The notes under the pieces are model-generated. The model saw only the letters and a program-made list of their open reading frames with translations. It searched no databases and was not told the origin of the DNA. Positions 1 to 11,011 of a stretch of DNA of 64,000 nucleotides are shown piece after piece; position 1 is the stretch's first letter, and the number at the start of each line of letters is the position of its first letter. A program made the translations under genes and the position numbers. Origin of the DNA: Cephalopachus bancanus (Eukaryota > Chordata > Mammalia > Primates > Tarsiidae); assembly GCA_027257055.1 (NCBI GenBank), contig JAPVLO010000019.1, positions 15,488,501 to 15,552,500 on the forward strand, written 5' to 3'.

Positions 1-1772
1 TGCCCATTCATTTGGGCAGGACATCAGAGGACTTGGACATCAGCTTCCCATCACAGGTCTCCATCTTCACCACCACAGCCCTGGGGAGCTGGTGCTGTTG
101 AAGGAGCTGGAATCCCTGCCAGACCCAAAGCCATAGCTGAGGCCGGAGCCATAGGCCGAGCTCAGGCCGCCTGAGTAGTCACAGTGGTCTTGATATGAAT
201 ACTCATGTTCTGCATGCAAGACTCCAGTTGACTCTCCTCGCCCCCCAGAAACTTCCGGGAGGTGGTGATCTCAATGTCCAGGGCCAGCTTGATGTTCATG
301 AGCTCCTGGTGCTTGAGTCACTGCCATGCCCTATCCTGCTTGGCCCTTTGTGAGATGGCCTCCAGCTTGGCCAGCTTGTTGTTGGTATCCTAAGGGCCAT
401 CTCCCTGTGCTGTCCTGCATCCGTGAAACCCTCTGGCCTTTAAGACCCTCAATCTCAGCCCGGAGCCCACTGATGTTCTGCTTCATCTCAGAGATCTCCA
501 TCCTGGTGTAATACAGGTCATCCCCATGCTTCCCTGACAGCATCTACAGCTCCTCCTACTTGGTCTGGCCCATGCTCTCAGCCTTGGTCCAGCTGAGGTT
601 GGTGATCTCCTGGTACTGGGCGTGGACCTTGGTGATGATGCTATCCATGTCCAGGGAGTGGCTGTTGTCTGTGGACAGGACCACAGATGTGCTCAAGATC
701 TGACACTGTAGCAGCTCATGAGTCTCCTCCTCACACAGCTGCCTGAGGAAGTTGATCTGGTTAGTCAGCCCCCTCCAGCTCCACCTTGTCCATGGAAGTT
801 TTATCCACATCCTTCTTTTTTTTTTGAGTTGGAGTCTCACTCATCACCCAGGATGGAGTACAGTTGCACACTCACGGCCACCCCAGCCTCAACCTGCTGG
901 GCTCCAGCAATCCTTCTACCTCAGCCTTCCAGGTAGCCAGAACTGGAGGTGCACACTACCACACCTGGCTAATTTTTTTTTTAATCATAGAAACGAGGTC
1001 TGGCCAAGTTGCCTGAGCTGGTCTCGAACATGTGGGCTCAGGCAATCCACTCACCTTGGCCTCCCAAAGTGCTGCGATGACAGGCTGAGCCACTGAGCCC
1101 GGCCCACATCCTTCTTGATGACAGACTCATTCTCCATCTCTGAGGCTTGTTGATCTCCTCCTTGTACTTATTCTTGTACTTATTCCTCCACCAGTCCCTG
1201 TGTTGCCCAGCTCCGCCTTCAGCTTCATCTTCTCCTGACCCAACTAGCATGTCCAGCTGCCACTGAGGTTGTTGATGTAGCTCTGGAACATGTTGTCCAT
1301 GTTGCTGCAGGCCATCTTCTGCTGCTGTAGTAGGCTCTGCTTGGTCTCCAGCATCTTGTTCTGAGGCTCCAGCAACCGCACCTTGTCAAGGAAAGAGGCA
1401 CTGTTGAGGGTCTTGATCTGCTCCTTCTCCTGGGTGCACATGGCCTGGATGTTGGGGTCCACCTCCATCTTAAGGGGACTCAGCAGGCTCTGGTTCATTG
1501 TGATGGCTGTGATGTCCCCGGCCTCAGCATAGCTACCACCTAGGTCCATGCTGGCACCCAGGTCACCCCAGATGCTGCTGCTGCCCACCCAGGAGAAGCT
1601 GGAGGAGCTGATGTGGGTGCTGGGCCTGCTCTTGTAGGAGTGGCTGCTGAAGGCCTGGGAACCAAAAGTGGACATCTTGTAGGACTTCTGGGTCACCCTG
1701 ATAGACATGTTGGAGGCTGGAGTAGAGGCAGACAGGTGAACCAGGTGAATAGCCAAGAAGGAGCAGAGTCGA
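1..1772 (-). pseudogene. KRT8: Keratin 8 processed pseudogene, interrupted by an Alu
   Basis: Read on the minus strand, this is an intronless copy of type II keratin 8, an intermediate-filament subunit of simple epithelia. The start codon is at 1706-1708 and opens [11 protein letters not shown], as in KRT8. The head is followed by coil 1A ([28 protein letters not shown]), coil 2 pieces ([29 protein letters not shown]) and the helix-termination region near 225-300 (a TYRKLLEGEE equivalent). The tail ends at TGA 8-10 after DVLPK. A 5' UTR-like stretch extends to about 1772. The coding exons of this multi-exon gene are joined directly, which indicates a retrocopy. Lesions include a frameshift near 1250 after INNL, a two-codon loss near 1405, a deletion near 420-430, and a 286-bp Alu at 818-1103. 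It cannot encode keratin. The KRT8 assignment comes from memory of the family, but the match is strong across the whole length. Confidence 0.93.
818..1103 (-). mobile_element. Alu SINE inserted in the KRT8 pseudogene
   Basis: A reverse-complemented Alu dimer: the T-rich tail complement lies at 818-825 and the 5' end (gagcccggcc) at 1094-1103. A 13-bp duplication, ccacatccttctt, flanks it at 805-817 and 1104-1116 and is itself keratin coding sequence. The Alu therefore arrived after the retrocopy. The left arm has the ancestral 'cccaaagtgctg' and the unshortened 'ccaagttgcc' state, so it belongs to the older subfamily in this window. Confidence 0.95.
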
Positions 1773-2439
1773 GATGGACATATTATATTTATTAATTGTG
1801 TTAAAGCCTGTGAGCAGCTTATCAAGTATTCTGTGAACGATACTATGGATGCCCCCTGGAGTTGTGGGGGGCTGTTCTACAGATATTTCTTCTGCAGCTT
1901 CTCAGATACTAAAACGCACTTTATCCATTGTAACTCTTCCAATGATTTTCTTGCAAAAATCAGCTCCCAGTTCTAATTTTCTATCAATAGTATTATTACT
2001 TTTTTAGACAACCAGCTCAAACTTTGGCATTTTTTCTGAGCATTGGGGATCAAGTAAAGAAATATATCCAGTCAAGTCTTCTTTTGACCATTGGTTTATT
2101 TGACTGTAATCTCTCCCTTTTCCAATATACCCTGATAATTTAATAGCCTCATTTCTCTCTAAACACTACTTTTATTCTGTCATTATGTCATAGACAAAAC
2201 TTTATTGGTAGGTTCTGATATCTGAACTAACCCATCTTCTCCAACTTTTTTGTTTTATTTTATTTTATTATGGAGTTGTGGGGTACAAGTCAGGATTAGC
2301 TACACAAGTAGGTTGAAAGCAGGTGAAGTTTGGACCTCCATCATTCTTCACTTTCCCTGGTTTAGCACCAGGTACCCTTTGGGTTGTTATACATGTGTTT
2401 GTTCCTTCTCCTAATTTCACATCTTCCGCTGTGCTTCAT
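1773..2439. other. No recognised gene
   Basis: AT-rich sequence flanking the keratin retrocopy. A T/TTTTA-rich run at 2247-2272 followed by 'gttgtggggtacaa' faintly resembles the reverse complement of an L1 3' end, but the similarity ends quickly. No convincing ORF, RNA gene or repeat was seen. Confidence 0.5.
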
Positions 2440-3031
2440 GCTGAGACTTATGATGGAAAATGGACGATGGATATTTAGTATCCCCCTTTTAAAGTTTAGA
2501 AACTGATATCTCCCAAAATGACAATTTGACACGCTGGACTGAAGAAGCAGACATAAGGTCTCTCCAAGTGCCCACCTCCCAAACCCCCATCTCTCAATCC
2601 TCTTTGTCCCAGAGTTCCTTATCTACTTAAAGTCTGAATCTTTCAAAGAGGAAACAACTATTTTTAGTGACTTGTATGAATTTTCATTTACTCGTATTCC
2701 AGGAAGAAAAACTGAAATCTGTCAATTCACCTAAACAGACTTTTTCACAAACCATTGTCTGCTCTATAGACCCAACAGACATTGTCCCAGGCCTCTGTGT
2801 GTTCTCCAAGCCCATTGAATTTCCCTAAAAATCATTTATTACCTTTCTAAAATCATCCACAACTCCCAAACTGCCTTTCGCCTAAGAAGAAGGGTATATA
2901 AGCATATGTAACCCATTGGGTTGGGGGTTAATTACTCTGTGATTCTCCTCACCCCCGTGCACTTTGATTAATTTGTATGCCTTTTCTTCAATTAATCAGC
3001 CTTTTGTTGATTGATTTATTTTACTGCCTCA
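2440..3031 (+). mobile_element. Probable endogenous retrovirus LTR
   Basis: This stretch has LTR-like organisation: a TATA box (gggtatataagc, about 2891-2902), a pyrimidine- and T-rich 3' part, and an end at '...actgcctca' (3031). The end is followed within a few bases by a tRNA primer-binding-site-like sequence at 3036-3053. The left edge is not clear and the start given is approximate. I could not name the LTR family. It may be a class I (gamma-like) relic with the internal region to its right. Confidence 0.45.
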
Positions 3032-3035
3032 GTTT

Positions 3036-3053
3036 TGGTGCTGTGAGCGGGAT
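3036..3053 (+). other. Primer-binding-site-like sequence, tRNA-His type
   Basis: The 18-mer tggtgctgtgagcgggat differs at about three positions from the tRNA-His-type primer-binding site of class I endogenous retroviruses as I remember it. It starts four bases after the LTR-like CA terminus, where reverse transcription would be primed. The position supports the call more than the sequence does. Confidence 0.4.
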
Positions 3054-4370
3054 ACCACAGGCTCTCTTCTCTTCTCCTCTCACTCAAGGGAGCCCAGCGC
3101 TGCCCAGAGCAAAAGCGTAAGCATTTCTTACCAGTCAGGCTTCTGGTCTCTGTCTGTGGAATTTGGTTGAGTGGATGGCAAAAATCTCTACTTCCTTCCC
3201 AAAATTTTGATAAATGTGTCAAAAGCATTTATGGGACTAGTCTTAAATGTAGTGACTCTGGCATCCTGTTGTTATGAATATTCATATTGTCTGATCCTTT
3301 CCCTTACAGAAATAGTCTTTCTGTGTCATTTGTCATAAAAGAGAGTACCATAGGATAGAATATGGGCCCCAAAGCCCTACAAGTGCATTGTTCAAACTGG
3401 TCATATGGACTTTGCAGTTCTGACCAGACAAGTGTTTATTTTGACAAACTTTGCTATAGGTCCAGAAAATAAAAACAGAATTATGCTCTCCTCTCATTCC
3501 GTTTTATGTCCTTGAGAGCTTGACTTAGGACCAAGTAGAAGCATTCTCTCTCATTCTCTGCTACTGAGGGAAAGGCATAATTATCAGGTTACATCCAGTG
3601 GACCATCTAAAAAAAGGCTGGGTACCCAAGACATGGCAGATTTTAAGCAGCACCATCTGTTCTGAATGTACCAAGATCTCAGAGGAGTTTGTCTTAATAA
3701 GTCCCATCAATAAGGGGCTTTTGTTGTCTCAGCTCTTGTTGCCTGGTTGTCCTGGAAAAGTATAATCCCACAAGGGTCTACCCAGTATCACAGATTAACA
3801 GGTCTATGACTGGTATCACTCCACAGATTTGTGGAATGCTGGATGCATTGTATGCCCAGCTGTCTGTGGCAACAAGAGTCTTTTGCTATCTTAACCTTTT
3901 CCTGTAAATAAATTTTTATTTATTTTATTTCAATAACTTTATAAATTTTATTCCTGGGGGATCACTGGGACTTCCTCTTTTATGCCCTCTCCAGGGATAC
4001 CTTTTGCTTGTATGATAAAACTCATTCTAAACCTGGAGAATTATATTCTCGGCTTTCCATGAAGAGGCTTATTGGATTGAGTCACTATTAGAATAAGTAC
4101 ATTATTGAAAATTCTAATCATCAGTGGACAAAAGATGGACCCTTAAATTAAAAAAAAAGATTTTAGAGATCTCTCATTCTAAAAGTTGCCTTAATTATAT
4201 TTATAGGAGAATCAAATTAAAGGAAAGACACATAATAGTGTCATGGCTAGCTTTAAGAATTATTTTGACTAATTTAAAGAGCAAAAATATAACCCGAAAC
4301 AAAGTTAAAATCCTTTAAATGCTCAAATGATCGCTTTGGATCCCCTGTGGGATTTACAAAAAAGGCACTT
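3054..4370. other. Possible ERV leader or internal remnant, otherwise unrecognised
   Basis: This lies directly to the right of the LTR and PBS-like pair, so it may be a decayed retroviral leader. No gag, pol or env motif is readable in any frame. An AT-rich block near 3905-3955 and several short ORFs have no recognisable domain. Confidence 0.3.
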
Positions 4371-4442
4371 GCTCTTAAAGTCTAGCAATTAGGATTCCTT
4401 GCTTTTACTACCATGATCTGGGTTCGATACCCGGTCAGGGAA
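4371..4442 (+). pseudogene. tRNA-Glu-like relic
   Basis: A 72-nt match to the tRNA-Glu layout. The D-arm and A-box segment (gtctagcaattaggattcc) is followed by an anticodon-stem region and a clear T-arm and B-box (gggttcgatacccgg). The 3' acceptor strand is tcagggaa. The 5' acceptor half (gctctta) no longer pairs with it, and the anticodon stem is broken, so it should not be a working tRNA. It may be a free tRNA retrocopy, or a tRNA-like stretch belonging to the putative ERV leader around it. Confidence 0.65.
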
Positions 4443-5088
4443 GCAATCCCTTGGAGATGTAAACCCTTTAACTCAAAAGAAAAACAAAACAAAACACACT
4501 GCTTTGATATTTGTGGAGCTCTTGACTTCTTGGAGTACCCATTTGTTACTGATCCTTTTCTCTTCCATGGACAGCTTTTGATTTCCTATTTTACTGACTG
4601 TCTCTTTAATATTCTATCTAGGGGGCACACAAGAAGGTCAGCTTTTATGTGCAATTGGCTGAGGAGAATATGACCAGACAAAAATGTGAGTTGTGCTCCA
4701 TCTTTGGCTAGTAAATCTTTCCTTTCTTTGAGCTGCCTTTGGGTGACTCTGGATCTTGAGAGGACTTATCTGTACCTCTTTGGAAGTGTGTTGCAAGGTC
4801 GCAGTTGGCTATCCTGGTTAAAGTGTGGTAACAAGATATTTGAAGAAAATATTTTTTAACAGCTCCATGGTCAGAAGCCAGCTTAATTAAAAGCTGATAT
4901 TCAGGCTACACAATTTTAAAAGTTCTTTCTGCTTTTTTTCTTCTGGGTCCCGCTACTCCTCTGATAATTTTTTCAGTTGACTGAAACCCCCTTTTAACAT
5001 ATATTTGGCCTTCTGTTTGCTTCCTTTCTTGTTGGCATAGTTTTCACTGAGAAAAATGCCAAGTTTCATTGGCCTTTTGGAACGCTTA
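4443..5088. other. No recognised gene; possible ERV remnant
   Basis: The (aaaac)-rich stretch at 4479-4497 directly follows the tRNA-like relic and could be a decayed retroposition tail. The rest, up to the Alu target site, shows no domain I can name. A six-frame ORF at 4413-4673 only reads through the tRNA relic and is not credible as a gene. Confidence 0.4.
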
Positions 5089-5100
5089 AAATCTCCCAAA

Positions 5101-5400
5101 CCAGGCACAGTGGCTCAATCCTGTAATCCCAGCACTTTGGGAGGCCAAGGTGAGGGGATTTCCTGAACCTGTGGGTTCGAGACCAACCGGGGCAACATGG
5201 CAAGATCTCATCTCTATAATAACTCAAAAAATTAGCCGGGCATGGTAGCATGCACCTGTAGTTCCAGCTAATTGGAAGGTTGAGGTGGAAGGATCGCTGG
5301 AGCCCTACAGGTCGATCGACGCTGGGATGGCTGTGAGTGAGCCACTGCACTCCAGGCTGGCCAACAGAGTGAGACTCCCACTCAAAAAAACAAACAAAAA
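5101..5400 (+). mobile_element. Alu SINE, old type
   Basis: A full dimeric Alu in plus orientation, with the ancestral 'cagcactttgggaggcc' left arm and an A-rich tail (aaaaaaacaaacaaaaa). The flanks carry an imperfect duplication, aaatctcccaaa (5089-5100) and aaccctcccaaa (5401-5412), in keeping with an older insertion. Confidence 0.92.
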
Positions 5401-5412
5401 AACCCTCCCAAA

Positions 5413-6465
5413 TTGGTTCCTCCTAAGACTTGTTTTTCCATTTCCTTCCACTTCTGCTCTTCCCTTTCCTTTGCCATCTTTGATACCCCATGAAGGAATC
5501 TAAAAAGAACCTCTGAAGACCAAGGCCCTTTAAGGGAGTTACACAGTCAAGGTGACACTGACAACTTGTGGGGTTCCCTGGTTTTTTTTGTTTGCTTGTT
5601 TTTTGTTTTTGCAGACCCTCAAGAGTCAAGAATGTATTGATCTCAGGTCTAATCGTTCTGTTCTGTTTCTCTCTTTGGCTTTGGGGGGGATATCAGGGAT
5701 TACTCTGCACTGTGAGAGAGCACGTGCCCTTTGGGTATGCAATGGCTGGCAAGTCCCTGGTGAGGGCTGCAGTTTTGGTGGTGGATGACAGTAGTTACAA
5801 TGAACGGTTATTACTGCGGGGACTATTGGTTTTGTTGTGCATCTAGATTTCAGAAAGAGGCACATTTGGACACTTGCATAATGGGAAACCCCATTATGGG
5901 ATAAGATGCCCATGGGGGATGACTGATCACAGAGCTAGCTGATTGGTGTTGGATTGCCCTAGCAGCAAGGTGCACAGTGGAAGCGTTGCTCCGTTCAGCC
6001 CCACGGCTCCTCCCTCTTGGACTTTTGCTTTGGCTCTGGGGGACCCAAGTCAGTGTAAAAATTGGATCCTTAATATCTGGAGAGCTAAATGCTCTGCCTT
6101 TTAACTGGGACTGCTTTTCACATATATAAGTACTAGGCCTCGAAAACTGCAAATACTTTTTTGGCCCCATTCCTTGATGCGCTCCACCCCGAGCTCAGTG
6201 GTCCAGCTGAAAAATGGAGACTAAATCAGAAGCTACTTTCTAAATGAAATTAGTCTTCCTGGGGGAATTCCTATGATTTTTGTGTTACCTTACCTTAGCA
6301 TCCATTTAGAAATCTTTTTCTAACTAACCCACCTAACCTCTTTCCTATGGATGATTCAATGCAAGAGATTCTCAAGGGCTGGAACTGGTGCCTGTAATCA
6401 ATACAAGGCTGAGAAACGAAAGGCATCACTGCATCCTCACTGCCTCCAGGCAGGAGCTTCAGATG
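5413..6465. other. No recognised gene
   Basis: Mixed-composition sequence with several 70-106-residue ORFs on both strands, none with a recognisable domain, signal or repeat. It may continue the ERV-derived interval that begins at 2440, but I see no motif proving it. Confidence 0.4.
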
Positions 6466-6595
6466 TATTAGACCAGTGCGTCTCAAACTTTGATATGCAT
6501 ACAGATCAGCTGGGGAACTTGTTAAAATGCAGATTCTGATTCCTTAGATCTGAAAGGTCTGAAAGTCAATGTTTCCGGTTCACAGACACAAGGCA
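6466..6595 (+). mobile_element. MER5A-like hAT-Charlie DNA transposon fragment
   Basis: The string 'gtctcaaactttgatatgcatacagatcagctggggaacttgttaaaatgcagattctgattcc' (given here in part) follows the conserved terminal part of the non-autonomous MER5A family of hAT-Charlie elements. The element is ancient, shared by eutherians and non-autonomous, so no transposase is expected. Confidence 0.75.
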
Positions 6596-8494
6596 TTAGT
6601 ATATCTGTGGTGCCAGGCAAATTAAAACATCCAATTAAAAGAACCATGAGGGAACTGCTAAAGTCAGGAACAGCATAAGAACTACTGAAAATTAGGAATA
6701 AACATGATGGAGGTCCCAGTGACCACCAACCCTGCTTAGTGTCTGTTGCTTTATTTCATTAAGAATTTTATGTGCTTGGTAACGGTCATTTGCTTTTGCA
6801 GGATTGCTGGAAAATAATAGGCAAATAAAAGTCACCCCCAGTCTTCCTACATGCAAAAAGCAGCAAATGGAGATGAGTTGATTGATTGTGCTCCAGAATA
6901 AGTGAGTTCCAAACAGCATCGTCTGATGCCATTCCCCATTGCCCAAGACAACGATTTATGAAAACTCAGCACTCCATCCATTGCCCCTGTCTAGTTCTGA
7001 ATTACAGATGCAGAGAGAGCTAAAATGAAAATACTCTGGTCACCCTATCACCTACAAGAGAACAAATGGAAAAGCTTTCTGTTCCATAATTCATTAAGAA
7101 CTGAGGCTCCAGGTTGTGTTCCCTGATTTTGGCTAAGTGGTCCTTTTTTTTTTTTTTTCCAAAATACCACCCCCACTGTGCTTAGTCATATTTTCTTGTG
7201 CAAAATCAAGCAATTTTTGCATTCTGGATAAAATTATTCTCCAGAAATCTTGCCCTTTTCTGACTTGTCACTTTTGCTTGCACTGTCCTTCCTATGAGAC
7301 AACCTCATTTCTACCACCATCTCACTTTGTGCCTATGTGTCCAAACAGCATAGCATTCCAGGTCTGGGTTCAAAGTCTAAGTGGAGTCTAGGAAGATATA
7401 GCTCTCTAAAGCCACCATAAATCTCATCATAGAAGTGATTCCACCCACTTGAGCACCTGTGACCTTTATTATCTATATTACTCAGCAGGGGATTTTGACT
7501 TTCAGTCTTTTATTACTATATGTCTGTTTCTTATCTTTCCAACTAAAGGAATCAGAGCTTATATTTACTTCCCTGTATCCCCTATGGTACCTGCTCATTT
7601 CAGAATCAATAGGTGCTATCAACTGTTCAGTTTCATAGCTCATGTACTGAATCTTGTGGGACTTTTCCTCCCAAATTTAAGGCTCCTTCTCTGTCCCAGC
7701 TAGAAGTACAACTGCTTGTAATGTCATCCCATTTTCTTCACTTAATTTTGACTCATTCTTCAATCCTTGTTTCTATTCTCATCTCTCTAAAGCCTACCCA
7801 GCCCATACCAGCCATTACTGACTTTCCAATTCCTTACTCCATTTAAGGCTCACTGTCTGCATAATTACTGTAGCACTTAAAATGCACTGCCTAGTAGTTT
7901 GCTTAACCTCTTCTTTATATTACATCTTACCAGTGTCACCCTGAGCTATTACATTACATACAGTATGATAGGTATTGTCCAGGGCTAACCCAGAAATGCA
8001 ATACTGAAAGCAGAAACTCTGAATGGATGATTTTGATACTCCAGTGAGTAGCAAGAAGTCATGTTTCCCTCATTTCCCAGCTAATCTTCTATTGGTGGGT
8101 GTCTTAGCTTCTAAATTAAGGACTAAACATGTAAAAGTTGGGTTTTCTTTGACCAGCAAATAAAAAAAAGATATAAAATGAGGGTGACAAGATTAGTCTT
8201 CTTTGGTCAGCAATCTCAGTTTATAAGTATTACTTTCTCTACTTGTAAGTGATATTACACAACTTCTCAATTCATTCTAGGAAAAGGAGGAATTTCTCTT
8301 TTACAACAAACTTGTCTAATTCTAAGATAAAGGGACCCAAATCACAGCTTTCTCTCACTATGGGATTACGCTCTGGGGGAATTTAAGAATACATTTTGTA
8401 TGTGGGAGGGATGTTAGATATTAGGGGACAGAAGATGCACTGGAACAAGCAGCCTTTTAGAATGTTTTCCAGTGATCCAGTGTTTTCCTCCTGG
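6596..8494. other. No recognised gene
   Basis: There is a T-run at 7143-7158 and mostly unremarkable AT-rich sequence. Parts of 7500-7860 have the pyrimidine-rich character of very old LINE-2 DNA, but I could not align them convincingly. ORFs of 77-84 residues have no recognisable domain. Confidence 0.45.
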
Positions 8495-10411
8495 TTTCTT
8501 TTATGCCTACTTTGTTTAGGTGAATTATTATGTGTCTAGGAGTTGGTCTTCTCATTTGTCTTGCAGGGGTTCTCTGAATCTCTTGTGTTTGAATTTTTGC
8601 ATCACTGATTAGATAAGGGAAGTTTTTTTGAATGATCTCATGGAAAGTTTGTTCCAGTGTGGTCTCTGTCTCTCTTTCTGCCTCAGGAAGTCCAATTACT
8701 CTTAGGTTAGGTTAGGCCTCTTGAGTTAATCGCTCATCTCTTGAAGGTTTTGTTCTTCAAAACCTTGTTCTTTTGAGCTTATTTTCTGTGTTTTTAAGAG
8801 TTTGGGTTATTTCTATATTTTGGTCCTCAAACTCTGAGATTCTTTCTTCTGCTTGGGTAGTTCTGCTTTCCATGCTTATCAGTTGTTATTTATTTCATTC
8901 ACAGTTTTCTTTATTACTGTTATCTCAGATATCAGCTCCTTCCTAGTTTCTTCTTGTGTCTCCTCAATTCTTTTTAATCTCTCCATTATTGTCTTGATAT
9001 CTACGTTTGTAGTTTGAGACCCTTCATTCTGGGGGCTCTTCATTGTTTGCATTCCAAAGTCAGTTTTCTCAGTGTCTGCCCTCCCAGGGGTCTGGGAGGG
9101 ACCCATACTCTTCTTTTGGTTTTTCTTCATTTGTGTAGATTTTTCTCTCTCTCTCCCTTTCCCTCCCCTTCTTTAATTCTGTTTTTGAGGGAAAGTGGGG
9201 TTGCTTTTATTTCTCTTCTGCATTATCCTGTTCTTCCTTATGAGGGTCTTCTGGCTTTGTTCCCTTTTCAGGTTGGAGCATAGGCTGCAATCTGTACTTT
9301 TTGCAGTTTTGAGGTTTAATTGAGAGGGAAGCTGTGGTTCAGAATGCTGATTCTAGCATCTACGAACAGGTGTATGAGCACACTGGAACCTATTTCTCTC
9401 TGCCTTACAATCTGTCCATTCAGCAGTATGTAGTCTTGGTCCCTAGATTAAAAAGGGAGGTATAAAAGAGGAAAATAATGGAGGAGGGGGGGGTCAATAG
9501 GGAGTTAGAAAGAGAGAAGAGTGAGAGGGAAAACAGATATACATACTAACTATCAGGTGAGAAAGAGACACAAGAACGGGAAGAAGTGAAGAAAGACACG
9601 TAAGAAAGATTCCCTAAAGAGTACTGATAGCTACACAGAGACAGGCCAATAAAATCAAGAAACAGTGTAAGTCAGAAGGCAAACAACAAACATGATCAAA
9701 ACCAACAGTTACAATGATAAAATCATAAGTCAAAATAAGCGATCAGACTAAAGTCACTTCTCTGATCTCTGATTCCGGCCTCTCCCCTTTGTTTTTCATT
9801 GCAGCGTAGGGGTGGGGCTTTGTCTCCTGTTTTGTGCTGTTGCCTTAGGAACTGAGGTAAAGTTTGTTGATAGGTGGGTGGGCAACGGAAGTCTTTGCCT
9901 GGAGAATGGTGAGGCAGTTTATGCAGATCTGTTTTTCTCCGCTTGTCTGAGTCCCCCAGCTTGGGGTCTTGCGCTGAGTGCCTCAGCCAGGGTGGGCCCG
10001 GAGCTCCAGAGCTCCAAAGCTCCAACAGGCAGGCAGTGAGTGGCGAGAGTGGCCCTGGGCCCCCCACAGGGTACTTCAGCCAGGAATCGGACCGGTGTCT
10101 CTGAGGGGCGGGTGCCCAGAGCCTCCCTGAGTGACCAGTGGCTTGGTGCCGGATGCCGGGCTGGAGACGATGTAGCCAGGGAGGGAGCTGGGAGGAGGCT
10201 GGGACCCGAGACTCCCACACATGCAGTGGAACAGCAGCGGCAGAGGGCCGCAATATCTGGCCCTGTGTGGGACCGAAGGTCCCCGGGCCTCGCACCAGCG
10301 CGGCTGGTGGTGGGCTGGGGGATGGGGAAAGAGAAGTAAGAGTCTTTTTGGGAACTCATGTTCGGAGAATCTCACAAGTTCACCTATACCATCGCCATCT
10401 TGTTCCCGTCT
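8495..10411 (-). mobile_element. L1 retrotransposon, 5' part only
   Basis: Minus-strand L1 comprising the 5' UTR (about 9131-10411, starting gggaacaagatggcg) and the first two thirds of ORF1. It stops abruptly near 8495, at the ORF1 position where the two plus-strand L1s continue into the C-terminal domain. L1 insertions normally lose the 5' end, so a head without a tail implies a later deletion, an internal recombination, or premature polyadenylation. The Alu at 10429 landed 18 bp beyond its 5' end. Confidence 0.88.
8500..9130 (-). pseudogene. L1 ORF1 (RNA-binding ORF1p), truncated
   Basis: ORF1p coats L1 RNA as a trimer. The start codon is at 9128-9130 and opens MKKNQKKSMG, the same N-terminus as the ORF1s at 25019 and 35214. 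An open stretch runs 83 codons to 8879, where TAA interrupts the coiled-coil region; homology continues in broken frames through the coiled coil into the RRM (RVIGLPEAE-type region near 8690-8710). The C-terminal nucleic-acid-binding domain is missing because the element ends at 8495. Non-functional. Confidence 0.85.
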
Positions 10412-10428
10412 CGAGTATTACAATTCTA

Positions 10429-10723
10429 TTTTTTATTATTTTTATTTTTTTGAGTTGGAGTCTCACTCTGTTACCCAGACTGGAGTGCAGTGGCCGCTCC
10501 CGGCCACCACTGCCTCGACCTGCTGGGCTCTGGCGATCCTTCCGCCTCAGCCTTCCAAGTAGCTGGAATTACAGGCATGCGCTACCATGCCTGGCTGATT
10601 TTTTGATTTATTGTAGAGATGAGGTCTTGCTGCCCAGGCAGGTCTTGAACCCGTGGGCTCAGGCAATCCACTCACCTCAGCCTCCCAAAGGCGTGGGATT
10701 ACAGGCTGAGCCACCGAGCCTGG
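10429..10723 (-). mobile_element. Alu SINE, young subfamily
   Basis: Reverse-complemented Alu between perfect 17-bp duplications, cgagtattacaattcta, at 10412-10428 and 10724-10740. It carries both derived markers of this window: GCCTTTGGG in the left arm (seen as cccaaaggc) and a 5-bp deletion that turns GGGCAACTTGGCGAG into GGGCAGCGAG (seen as cttgctgccc). The perfect duplication and derived state both point to a recent insertion. Confidence 0.96.
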
Positions 10724-10877
10724 CGAGTATTACAATTCTAATACAGTTTTTTTCCTTTCTTGAAATGTGTATATGTTTGTTGGCACCCTCTGTATTTTCC
10801 TTTTGAGAATTGCTCCTCCTCTACCTCCCTCCTGGTTTCAATGTCTTTGTATATTCTGGTGCTCTTGATTGTGGGAT

Positions 10878-10957
10878 GGCCTTAGTGTGTAGAATACCTG
10901 CAAAAGTGATAGATGTCATTTCCAAGGTTAGATTATAAGACTGACTATCTCTTGTGC

Positions 10958-11011
<54 letters not shown>

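Noticed and set aside
1244..1825. 193-codon minus-strand ORF as a working keratin gene
   Set aside because: It loses frame after coil 1A, lacks introns, and the rest of the rod is split by an Alu and indels.
4371..4442. Functional tRNA-Glu gene
   Set aside because: The 5' acceptor strand does not pair with the 3' strand and the anticodon stem is broken.
9723..10375. Overlapping GC-rich ORFs as a CpG-island promoter gene
   Set aside because: The GC-rich stretch is the 5' UTR of the minus-strand L1, which is naturally GC-richer.
10138..10806. 222-codon plus-strand ORF as a protein gene
   Set aside because: It runs antisense through the L1 5' UTR and then through an Alu in reverse complement; its coding potential is a by-product of these repeats.
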